From CAZXPG01 sp964643145 (GTDB taxonomy: Bacteria; Pseudomonadota; Alphaproteobacteria; Rickettsiales; Arcanibacteraceae), in assembly GCA_964643145.1 (NCBI GenBank), contig CAZXPG010000060.1:1-9866 (forward strand): DNA of 9,866 nucleotides, in the 5' to 3' direction. Position numbers and translations under genes: made by a program. The notes beneath the pieces are model-generated. The model made no database searches. It was not told where the DNA came from and saw only the letters and a list, made by a program, of their open reading frames with translations. Below are positions 1 to 5,630 of this stretch, one piece after another; within the stretch, counting starts at the first letter, position 1, and each line of letters starts with the position of its first letter.

Positions 1-52
1 TTTCAAATAGTTGACAGTTTTGGATAAGCGTAGCTTATCCAAAACTGAGGTT
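1..52. repeat. Palindromic element A, copy 1 (extended form)
   Basis: The core is a perfect inverted repeat. The 15-base arm cagttttggataagc (15-29) pairs with 33-47 around the loop gta. The right side continues as aggtt, as in the other copies. The left side carries an additional 14 bases, tttcaaatagttga (1-14). The whole 52 bases recur in reverse orientation at 8814-8865, differing only in the 3-base loop. The left boundary may extend beyond the window. There is no coding potential and no T-run, so it is not a classical terminator. Confidence 0.9.
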
Positions 53-56
53 AAGG

Positions 57-91
57 TATACTGAAACCACTCTTCAAGTGGTTTCAGTATA
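57..91. repeat. Perfect 15-bp hairpin next to element A copy 1
   Basis: Bases 57-71 (tatactgaaaccact) are perfectly complementary to 77-91, with the 5-base loop cttca. It starts 4 bases after the end of element A copy 1. Its arm sequence is unrelated to element A, and no second copy occurs in the window. No T-run follows on either strand, so a rho-independent terminator is not supported. It is part of a cluster of inverted repeats that fills the spacer downstream of the S49 peptidase gene. Confidence 0.8.
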
Positions 92-301
92 GTCAAGACC
101 GGCTTAAAAGTTTACACACGTATCTACTCATTTCTGCCATGAGTTTCAAGGAGAAAATACCTTATCCTTGTAATCTTATACCAATGAACGCCAATAGATT
201 TGCGTTCATTGGTATGGCGTTCAAGTGCCACGCAGGCTTTCGCCGCGTAATGCGGCGTGCCAATTTCCAGACATTAGTAAGATTATCAGTAGAAATTAGT
301 A
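92..301. other. Non-coding spacer with further inverted repeats
   Basis: With the elements at 1-91 this forms a 301-base stretch without a credible gene. It holds a 14-bp perfect hairpin (178-191 with 202-215, arm ataccaatgaacgc, 10-base loop) and a GC-rich 6-bp hairpin (241-246 with 252-257, cgccgc/gcggcg). It also holds two weak 6-bp hairpins (126-131 with 139-144, and 147-152 with 165-170). The only open frame, starting at 139, runs through these palindromes and resembles no protein. On the minus strand this is the 3' flank of the peptidase gene, so the hairpins could protect or end its transcript, but no T-run follows. Confidence 0.6.
178..215. repeat. Perfect 14-bp hairpin
   Basis: The arm ataccaatgaacgc (178-191) is perfectly complementary to 202-215, with the 10-base loop 192-201. 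It lies about 90 bases past the stop codon of the S49 peptidase gene on the minus strand. Its arms resemble neither element A nor the hairpin at 57-91. The bases cttataccaat around its left arm also occur at 2536-2546 upstream of ssb, which may be chance. Confidence 0.75.
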
Positions 302-1192
302 TTATAGTCCAAAACGCCCCCACATGATGCGTTCCTCTATTTTGGCGGCGGTTGCCTCTACTAGCACCGCTGCAAAATTACCTGACGCACCAAAGGTGCG
401 TTTGAGTAGGCCTTTCTCTTTTTCTATCTTCACCAGCTTGACTTTCTTGCCATAACGCTCCTGCATAACACTATGCACATCGCCAATCGCATCAATCAGC
501 CCCAGCTTCAACGCGGTTTTTCCTGCCCAGAATTCACCGGTAAACAGACGGTTCTCCGGGTCATTCAACTTGCCGTCACGGCGTTCTTTCACAAAATTGG
601 TGAAGGTTTCATAGGCATCTTTCATCAAGGCCTGTATAATTGCTATATCTTTTTCTTTTTCCGGTAAGAATGGGTCAAGGATATTTTTATTGTTTCCTTG
701 TGTATAGACACGCCGTTCTACCCCCAGTTTTTTGATGGTTTCTACAAAACCAAATCCACCGGAAATCACCCCAATACTGCCGATAATCGAGGACTCGGAG
801 GCATAAATTTCATCAGCTGTACAGGCCAGCCAGTAGCCGCCAGAAGCGGCAACATCTTCCACAAAGCTGATAACGGGGATGTTTTTCTCGGCCGATAAAG
901 CGCGTATGCGTTTGCTAATATATTCAGATTGTACCGGAGAACCGCCAGGTGAATTAATCAGCAGTGCCACCGCCTTAACTTTAGGCAGCGAAAAAGCCTG
1001 GTCGATGGATTTCTCCAGTGCAGTTAGTGACAAGCTGCGGGAGGAGAGCGGCCCGCGCGCCTCACCAATCACTCCCACCAGTGGCAATACCGCTACCACT
1101 GCGGGAGGATTACGGAAGCGTTCAATGGGCAGGAGTGCCAGCAGGCGGCAGAATGCAGATTTTATTGAGGTGAGAGCGTTGGTGTTTTCCAT
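302..1192 (-). CDS. sppA: S49 family serine peptidase (SppA/SohB-like)
   Basis: A 296-residue protein of the short S49 (signal peptide peptidase A) type. The family cleaves remnant signal peptides and other membrane-associated peptides with a Ser-Lys dyad. The sequence shows the core strand LLINSPGG (77-84) and the nucleophile region VAASGGYW, with Ser117 as the likely nucleophile. Lys169 lies in NNKNILDPF exactly 52 residues later, the spacing of the Ser147/Lys199 pair of Bacillus subtilis SppA. The SSIIGSIGV segment (134-142) and the closing GLIDAIGD (231-238) are also typical. No clear N-terminal membrane anchor is visible, only a weakly hydrophobic stretch near 14-22, so it may be peripheral or cytoplasmic. 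The ATG at 1190-1192 has only a weak ribosome binding site. Element A copy 2 lies 28 bases upstream, between this gene and ccmB. The symbol is by family; sohB is an alternative. Confidence 0.9.
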   Translation of the reverse strand: MENTNALTSIKSAFCRLLALLPIERFRNPPAVVAVLPLVGVIGEARGPLSSRSLSLTALEKSIDQAFSLPKVKAVALLINSPGGSPVQSEYISKRIRALSAEKNIPVISFVEDVAASGGYWLACTADEIYASESSIIGSIGVISGGFGFVETIKKLGVERRVYTQGNNKNILDPFLPEKEKDIAIIQALMKDAYETFTNFVKERRDGKLNDPENRLFTGEFWAGKTALKLGLIDAIGDVHSVMQERYGKKVKLVKIEKEKGLLKRTFGASGNFAAVLVEATAAKIEERIMWGRFGL

Positions 1193-1220
1193 AAAAGAGC
1201 CAGCTTATAAAACATTAACT

Positions 1221-1263
1221 AACCTCAGTTTTGGATAAAAAAAGCTTATCCAAAACTGAGGTT
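1221..1263. repeat. Palindromic element A, copy 2 (symmetric form)
   Basis: The 18-base arm aacctcagttttggataa (1221-1238) is perfectly complementary to 1246-1263, with a 7-base A-rich loop. Both ends are the aacctcag type, unlike the asymmetric copies at 1-52 and 8814-8865. It is bordered by TA on both sides (1220-1221 and 1263-1264). It lies between ccmB and the S49 peptidase gene, 28 bases before the peptidase start. If the peptidase has its own promoter upstream, the hairpin would fall in its 5' leader. Confidence 0.9.
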
Positions 1264-1325
1264 AATGAGAAATGATACGTTAATATACGTCGTATTATGT
1301 TATATTTATACAATAACCGCAAGAA
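1264..1325 (-). promoter_or_regulatory. AT-rich segment, possible promoter region for the S49 peptidase gene
   Basis: The 62 bases between the ccmB stop and element A copy 2 are strongly AT-rich and contain several TATAAT-like strings on the minus strand, such as CATAAT and TATATT. No single -35/-10 pair stands out. The 133-base gap makes an independent promoter for the peptidase plausible, but this is inference from composition and position. Confidence 0.25.
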
Positions 1326-1976
1326 TTATTTTTGCTGTAGTGCTGCTGTGCACAATGTTACGCTAATAGGAGCCATAATAAGCAATAATGCTGAAAGTGC
1401 AATGAAAGCAGTTTGCCCATGGTGCGAGGGTTCTACCGCCAGCGTACCAAAAATCAACACAGGAATCGTTAACGGTAGTGATAGCAGGAATACTAGGCCA
1501 GCCCCCTTCCGTGCACCAAGCATCAAGGCTGCTGCCATTGCATTAATAAAGCATAAAGTAGGCGTACCACACAGTAGTGATACTACCAGCCGAGGAATGC
1601 TCGCAGTATCCAGTGTAAGCATCAGTGCAAGCAGCGGGCTGATAAGCACCAGCGGAAACACCGTCACCAACCAGTAGGAAGCAACACGGGCAAGCACGAT
1701 AATAGCAGGGAGGGCTCCACTCACACGTAATTGCTCCAACGTGCCATCGTGGTAATCGTCATCAAAGAGCTGATGCAGTGGTAGCAACACTGCCAACAGT
1801 GCCATTACCCATAACACACCGCTGGCGGTTTGTTGCAACAGAGCCGATTCCGGCCCTATCGCCAGTGGAAACAAGCTGGTGCTCATGACAAAAAATAGTA
1901 GCGGATAAAGGCTGCTGCTTGCGCTTCTAAACGCTACCCGGATATCGTGTTTGAGCAGGGTAAAAATGACAGCCAT
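1326..1976 (-). CDS. ccmB: Heme exporter protein CcmB (system I cytochrome c maturation)
   Basis: A 216-residue integral membrane protein, close to the usual CcmB length of about 220. In cytochrome c maturation system I, CcmB is the permease subunit that works with the ATPase CcmA to release heme-charged CcmE from CcmCD. Recognisable parts are the N-terminal ALLKHD-like start (FTLLKHDIRVAFRS), the acidic loop LFDDDYHDGTLEQLRVSG (70-87) and GARKGAGLVFLLSLPLTIPV (154-173). About six membrane segments are visible. The start ATG at 1974-1976 is preceded by AAAGGGG on the minus strand (1987-1993), which overlaps the ssb stop codon, so translational coupling to ssb is likely. No ccmA or other ccm gene is nearby. 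Scattered ccm genes are known in several alphaproteobacterial lineages. Confidence 0.9.
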   Translation of the reverse strand: MAVIFTLLKHDIRVAFRSASSSLYPLLFFVMSTSLFPLAIGPESALLQQTASGVLWVMALLAVLLPLHQLFDDDYHDGTLEQLRVSGALPAIIVLARVASYWLVTVFPLVLISPLLALMLTLDTASIPRLVVSLLCGTPTLCFINAMAAALMLGARKGAGLVFLLSLPLTIPVLIFGTLAVEPSHHGQTAFIALSALLLIMAPISVTLCTAALQQK

Positions 1977-1986
1977 GTGCGCGTCG

Positions 1987-1993
1987 CCCCTTT
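1987..1993 (-). promoter_or_regulatory. Ribosome binding site of ccmB inside the ssb stop region
   Basis: On the minus strand the sequence AAAGGGG lies 10 bases before the ccmB ATG and overlaps the last bases of ssb. A ribosome finishing ssb would therefore arrive at the ccmB initiation site, which supports co-translation of the two genes. Confidence 0.6.
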
Positions 1994-2471
1994 AGAAGGG
2001 GATGTCATCATCTAAATCGGTGTGGACAAAATCCTGCTTAGGGGCCGCCCCTGCCTTGGGGGCAGCATTGTTGGAATAGCCATAATCCTCAGGGGAGGGG
2101 GCATAATCGCCACCGCCACCAGCGCGATCAAGCATAGTAAGTGTCGCGCCAAAACCTTGCAGCACCACTTCAGTGGAATAGCGTTCGGCACCGTCTTTGT
2201 CTGTCCATTTACGGGTTTGCAGTGCCCCCTCAATGTAAAGCTTGCTGCCTTTTTTCACGTAATTCTTGACAACATTCACTAGCCCTTCGCTGAATACTAC
2301 TATCCGATGCCATTCAGTACGCTCTTTCCGTTCGCCTGAAGCCTTATCACGCCAGCTTTCAGAAGTGGCTAGCGCTAATGTTGCAATCTCACGTCCATCC
2401 TGTGTTGAGCGTATTTCTGGGTCGCGCCCTAAGTTACCAACCAATATTACTTTATTTACACTGCCTGCCAT
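1992..2471 (-). CDS. ssb: Single-stranded DNA-binding protein
   Basis: A 159-residue SSB that coats single-stranded DNA in replication, repair and recombination. The OB fold spans about residues 1-112, beginning MAGSVNKVILVGNLGRDPEI. Trp40, Trp54, Phe60 and Trp89 sit at the usual DNA-stacking positions. A Gly/Ala/Pro-rich linker follows (about 116-147). The C-terminus ends in DDDIPF, identical to the E. coli interaction tip that recruits exonuclease I, RecO, PriA and others. The open frame extends 26 codons upstream, but the family start is the ATG at 2469-2471. AGGA lies 11 bases before it (2483-2486). The gene is followed after 15 bases by ccmB and preceded by a 155-base spacer containing a possible promoter. 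Confidence 0.97.
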   Translation of the reverse strand: MAGSVNKVILVGNLGRDPEIRSTQDGREIATLALATSESWRDKASGERKERTEWHRIVVFSEGLVNVVKNYVKKGSKLYIEGALQTRKWTDKDGAERYSTEVVLQGFGATLTMLDRAGGGGDYAPSPEDYGYSNNAAPKAGAAPKQDFVHTDLDDDIPF

Positions 2472-2535
2472 AATGATGCATATCCTGATAGGGGTTAGAT
2501 AATAGAGTGTCATCGGATAATTGACCAACAGGCAA

Positions 2536-2562
2536 CTTATACCAATCAAGGATAGTTTTCAA
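2536..2562 (-). promoter_or_regulatory. Possible promoter of ssb-ccmB
   Basis: Read on the minus strand, TTGAAA (2557-2562) is followed after 15 bases by TATAAG (2536-2541). TGG directly precedes the latter, forming an extended -10 motif. It lies about 65 bases upstream of the ssb start. The spacer is shorter than the ideal 17, so the extended -10 would have to compensate. This is a consensus-based guess. Confidence 0.35.
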
Positions 2563-2626
2563 GTGTTACAATCTGGGAACAGAGAGAATTATCTGGCATC
2601 CACCCACTCTTCTTTTTGATAGAGGT

Positions 2627-4279
2627 CTAATTCCCGAAGGTAAAGGCATAGGCTTCCAGTCCTGGTGAATCGCTGGTTATCTCAAGCAGGCTATTGGTAA
2701 CCGTTTGTTGGTGAATTAAGTCATAGAGGCGGTGGCTATCAATCACCAAGGTACCGTTTTTGATATCCTTTCCGGCATTTTTTCCCACAGTTTCGCCATT
2801 GAGAGTAATAGAGGCATTGACCGGCTTGCCACTTGCTGAACCCAGCACCAGGAACACATTACGTGCCTTGAAATTTAACTGTAATGCGGCACCAGGAGCA
2901 GTGCTGGTAATTTTTTCGGCTTCCACTTTCCACCCGCCCTGTAATGACCAGCTATCAGAGGGCAGAAATTTAGGGAACCGGTAGCTAGTATCTATATCTG
3001 GCTGTATAGTAGTGGGGCCAAGGTAACTATCGCTACGTCTATACCCCAAATAGGTTTCTGGTGTCTGCCCTAGCGCATAGGGAATTTCGGTGGGGGAGGC
3101 GGTTTGCATGTCTTTTTCACCTAGTAAATAGCGGATGTTATTTTCCGTTACATCATAATTTCCTTCCCCAAAATGGGTATAGACCACCATGCCTTCTTGG
3201 TTGATTAAGTAATGAGCAGGCCAGTAGAGGTTGCGAAAATTCTGCCAGGTGTCAAGCTGGTTATCAAGGGCAACGGGATAATGAATGCTATAACGTGCGA
3301 CGGCCTGCTTGACGTTCTCCGGGTTCTTCTCAAATTCAAACTCTGGCGAATGTATGCCTATAATAACCAGGCCCTTATCACGATATTGTGCATCCCACGC
3401 TGTAATATGGGGTAGGGTGCGGATACAGTTAATGCAGGAATATGTCCAGAAATCCACCAGCACTACCTTGCCCCTAAGCTGTTTCATGGTTAGGGCGGGG
3501 CTATTAAGCCATTGTGTGATGCCTGCGAAATCTGGCGCAGGATAAGGCTGCGGCAGCGCATCTTCAATATGGTCAAGTCGTGCAGCAGGTTGGGAGACGG
3601 GATTGCTGTTAAAAAACGGTAATTGGGCATTGCTTCCTGCTGCAATGAAAATGACAGAAGTTATAATCACCCCACCAAGAATCTTACGGATCTGTTCAGT
3701 ATAGCGTTGTAAAAACGCAAATTTATTCATAATACGTCGTCCTGTTATTGCAATAATGAACATGGGGAAGCCTGCCCCCATCGCAAACGCTACCATCAAC
3801 GCCACGCTCTCCAGGTCAGTTTCCTGGCGGATAATCTGTACCAGCACCGCCGCCAATATCGGCCCAGCGCAAGGTGTCCATACCAGCCCGATTAAGGCAC
3901 CAAGCACAATGCCACTAGCCAATCCCTCTTTCCCATTACCAGGTGAGAGGCGGGTGCCTATATCAGCAAATCGTTGTGTGAGACGGCTAAACCATGCGGA
4001 AAGCTTGTCTGAAAGTAGGATAAGCCCAAACAGGAAAAGTAGCAACAGCGATATGTCTTTAATGCTATCTGGCGCTATTCCCGTTGCCAACACCAGCCTA
4101 CGTGAGAGTAGGGCAAGCAAGCAAAAGGAGAGTATAAAACCAGTAATAATACCAAAAGGACGCGCCCTTCCTCCATCAATAGAAGTAGACAGCACTAGTG
4201 GCAATACAGGCAAAATGCAGGGTGAGGCAATAAGTGCAACACCCTCTGTAAATGATAAGCTGAACTCTAGTAGTGTCAT
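2627..4279 (-). CDS. dipZ: DipZ-like thiol-disulfide transporter: CcdA-type membrane domain fused to TlpA-like thioredoxin domain
   Basis: A 550-residue fusion protein. Residues 1-215 form a CcdA/DsbD-type membrane domain of about six helices. Its two redox cysteines are Cys21 (ASPCILP) and Cys137 (WTPCAGP); in the family these carry electrons from cytoplasmic thioredoxin across the membrane. Residues about 245-390 are a periplasmic TlpA/AhpC-like thioredoxin domain with the active site WTYSCINC (Cys282, Cys285) and a cis-proline in LYWPAHY (Pro354). Residues about 400-550 form the beta-rich C-terminal domain seen in Mycobacterium DipZ-type proteins. The open frame continues 15 codons further upstream, but those codons lie in a dispersed repeat (4279-4311). 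The ATG at 4277-4279 (MTLLEFSLSF) fits the family start, with GTGAG upstream as a modest ribosome binding site. It lies 84 bases after msrB, and the pair probably share a redox-repair role. Confidence 0.9.
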   Translation of the reverse strand: MTLLEFSLSFTEGVALIASPCILPVLPLVLSTSIDGGRARPFGIITGFILSFCLLALLSRRLVLATGIAPDSIKDISLLLLFLFGLILLSDKLSAWFSRLTQRFADIGTRLSPGNGKEGLASGIVLGALIGLVWTPCAGPILAAVLVQIIRQETDLESVALMVAFAMGAGFPMFIIAITGRRIMNKFAFLQRYTEQIRKILGGVIITSVIFIAAGSNAQLPFFNSNPVSQPAARLDHIEDALPQPYPAPDFAGITQWLNSPALTMKQLRGKVVLVDFWTYSCINCIRTLPHITAWDAQYRDKGLVIIGIHSPEFEFEKNPENVKQAVARYSIHYPVALDNQLDTWQNFRNLYWPAHYLINQEGMVVYTHFGEGNYDVTENNIRYLLGEKDMQTASPTEIPYALGQTPETYLGYRRSDSYLGPTTIQPDIDTSYRFPKFLPSDSWSLQGGWKVEAEKITSTAPGAALQLNFKARNVFLVLGSASGKPVNASITLNGETVGKNAGKDIKNGTLVIDSHRLYDLIHQQTVTNSLLEITSDSPGLEAYAFTFGN

Positions 4280-4311
4280 ATACTGCTCACAGTGCAAGAA
4301 TTGGGTAGGTT
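4279..4311. repeat. Dispersed repeat B, copy 1
   Basis: These 33 bases match 9834-9866 in the same orientation at 32 of 33 positions; the difference is at 4305. The repeat starts tatactgctcac and ends taggtt. On the minus strand its last base is the A of the dipZ start codon, so it forms the entire immediate 5' leader of dipZ, including the GTGAG that may serve as its ribosome binding site. Next to it (4312-4339) lie gcaatgc direct repeats and the short palindrome ctgcataatgcag. The true length is unknown because the second copy runs off the window. Confidence 0.8.
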
Positions 4312-4344
4312 GCAATGCAAGCAATGCTGCATAATGCAGGAACG

Positions 4345-4357
4345 CAAAACTGAGGTT
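4345..4357. repeat. Half copy of palindromic element A
   Basis: The 13 bases caaaactgaggtt equal the outer part of the right arm of element A. The matching left arm is absent; unrelated sequence and repeat B precede it. It lies 6 bases beyond the msrB stop codon, in the msrB-dipZ gap. The simplest reading is a truncated or decayed element. Confidence 0.6.
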
Positions 4358-4363
4358 AGGATG

Positions 4364-4747
4364 TTATTTCGTGGCGATAAAGGTAAGTGCCGCGCCGTTA
4401 TTACAGTAGCGCAGGCTGGTTGGTTCGGGCCCGTCAGGGAATAGGTGCCCCTGATGGCCGCCACAATGGACGCAATGATATTCAACCCGCTCCACTCCTA
4501 AGCGGTAATCTTTCTGGGTGGCAATAGCCCCCGGTATTGCGTCAAAGAAACTGGGCCAGCCTGTACCGCTATCATATTTAAACGCTGAAGGAAAAAGTGG
4601 ATTCCCACAGCCTGCGCAGAGAAACATCCCCTCCCGCTTCTCGCTATTCAGCGGATGGGAAAAGGGAGCCTCGGTGGCCTCCTGACGCAGTATTGCATAT
4701 TGTTCAGGTGTTAATGCCGCCTGCCATTCCTGTTCTGTTTTATACAT
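4364..4747 (-). CDS. msrB: Peptide-methionine (R)-S-oxide reductase MsrB
   Basis: A 127-residue MsrB that reduces methionine-R-sulfoxide in proteins, using thioredoxin-type electrons. Two zinc-binding CxxC pairs are present: Cys44/Cys47 (CAGC) and Cys92/Cys95 (CVHC). The signature KYDSGTGWPSFF (57-68) and HCVHCGGHQGHLFPDGP (91-107) are typical. The catalytic cysteine is Cys115 in RYCNNGAAL, where RYCINS is more common. The position often held by the resolving cysteine (SGCGWPSF) is Thr62 here, so this is probably the form lacking that recycling cysteine. No signal peptide is seen, so it should be cytoplasmic. The start ATG at 4745-4747 has a strong ribosome binding site, GGAG (4756-4759), 8 bases upstream. 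The DipZ-like gene follows after 84 bases. Confidence 0.96.
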   Translation of the reverse strand: MYKTEQEWQAALTPEQYAILRQEATEAPFSHPLNSEKREGMFLCAGCGNPLFPSAFKYDSGTGWPSFFDAIPGAIATQKDYRLGVERVEYHCVHCGGHQGHLFPDGPEPTSLRYCNNGAALTFIATK

Positions 4748-4792
4748 AACATTATCTCCATCAAATCAGTAACTCTTCTAGGGATATGCTGT

Positions 4793-4821
4793 CCATAGGA
4801 AAAGCCAGTAGTTCCTATAGG
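4793..4821. other. Imperfect hairpin between acid phosphatase and msrB genes
   Basis: The sequence ccataggaa (4793-4801) pairs with ttcctatagg (4812-4821) with one bulged base and a 10-base loop. It starts 9 bases past the phosphatase stop codon on the minus strand. No T-run follows, so a terminator role is only weakly supported. Confidence 0.35.
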
Positions 4822-4830
4822 GGTGCTATG

Positions 4831-5538
4831 CTATTTACCCTCAGCTGCTGAAGGCAGTGGATGGGCTTTCAGTTCATTTTGTGCCTTTTCTAAGTCGGCC
4901 AGGAATGTTGGATTTTGTAGCAGCCCTCCGATAATAAGCAAGGAAAGCTGCTTGCCCCCTTCAATATCATGGGGGAAGTGCATCCCCACCAATACGCGGT
5001 GCTGGGCGATGCTTTCCGCTTTCTGGCGGAACAATGCAGCATCTTCAGGCAATAACATACCAAGCGTATAGGCCCATACATGGCTTTTTGAGGTATGACC
5101 GCTAGGATAAGCATAGTTGGTATGTGCTTTAATCAGTGGTTTTATTGTGGTATCGACAATATAGGGGCGGTTGGCTTTCCAATAACCTTTGGTATTGTTG
5201 GTGATCGTTTTTGATGTATCCCCTACCCTTTCCAGGAGATGGTATATCTCAGGATAATCAGCGCGCTTTAATGCAGGAACAATAGGCTCTGTCATCATTT
5301 CCGGTGACATCTCACGCTCATCGGCGGCTTTTTTCACCTCGTCAGCAGAGGCGTGCTGCTGAAGGTTAAGGATATACTGCAATTCGTTGCGTTGTTCCGG
5401 GCTTTTATCGGCAAAAGGTGCAGCAAGCAGCGTAGGCGGGATGCTATGCACCTCAAGATAAGAACCCGTGGCCTGTGCCAGGGAGGGAACTGATACAATA
5501 ATGAATAACGACAACAGAATATGGCGTAGCAGCATCAT
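4831..5538 (-). CDS. Secreted class A acid phosphatase (PAP2 superfamily)
   Basis: A 235-residue protein of the PhoN/PhoC type, a periplasmic non-specific phosphomonoesterase of the PAP2/vanadium haloperoxidase fold. An N-terminal signal peptide (residues 1-23) shows a hydrophobic core and a likely cleavage site after LAQA. All three parts of the phosphatase signature are present: K117-x6-R124-P125 (KGYWKANRP), PSGH at 145-148 (YPSGHTS), and R181-x5-H187-x3-D191 (HRVLVGMHFPHD). His187 is the expected nucleophile and His148 the acid. The usual SR of the third part is HR here. Two ATG codons occur in tandem at 5533-5538 and either could start translation; the ribosome binding site is weak (GAGAG). 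It stands 92 bases after the ABC ATPase gene and 83 before msrB. The specific substrate is not deducible. Confidence 0.92.
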   Translation of the reverse strand: MMLLRHILLSLFIIVSVPSLAQATGSYLEVHSIPPTLLAAPFADKSPEQRNELQYILNLQQHASADEVKKAADEREMSPEMMTEPIVPALKRADYPEIYHLLERVGDTSKTITNNTKGYWKANRPYIVDTTIKPLIKAHTNYAYPSGHTSKSHVWAYTLGMLLPEDAALFRQKAESIAQHRVLVGMHFPHDIEGGKQLSLLIIGGLLQNPTFLADLEKAQNELKAHPLPSAAEGK

Positions 5539-5630
5539 AAGGGAGTCTCTCTATAATGATTGAATAGGATGCACGATCATTGCACGGCCGCGTTATTTCT
5601 GTCTATAAAAATCGTCAGCCATCATGGCAC

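Noticed and set aside
139..327. Small plus-strand open frame in the left spacer
   Set aside because: It runs across hairpins at 178-215 and 241-257 and into the end of the peptidase gene, with no ribosome binding site fitting a gene and no protein-like composition.
879..1238. Plus-strand open frame of 119 codons ending in TNLSFG
   Set aside because: It is antisense to the well-supported S49 peptidase gene, has no family resemblance, and its end simply reads through element A copy 2.
2472..2549. Extended N-terminus of SSB (26 further codons)
   Set aside because: SSB proteins begin right before the VNKVILVGNLG strand, and the upstream residues overlap the probable -10 region.
4280..4324. Extended N-terminus of the DipZ-like protein (15 further codons)
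   Set aside because: These codons lie in dispersed repeat B and adjacent repeats. The family's normal start matches the ATG at 4277-4279.
3756..4334. Plus-strand open frame of 192 codons
   Set aside because: It is antisense to the membrane domain of the DipZ-like gene, where the complementary strand of hydrophobic codons often stays open. It has no recognisable domain.
5617..5628. Terminator after the ABC ATPase gene
   Set aside because: Only a 4-bp stem (gcca/tggc) precedes a short T-run several bases away on the minus strand, which is too weak to call.
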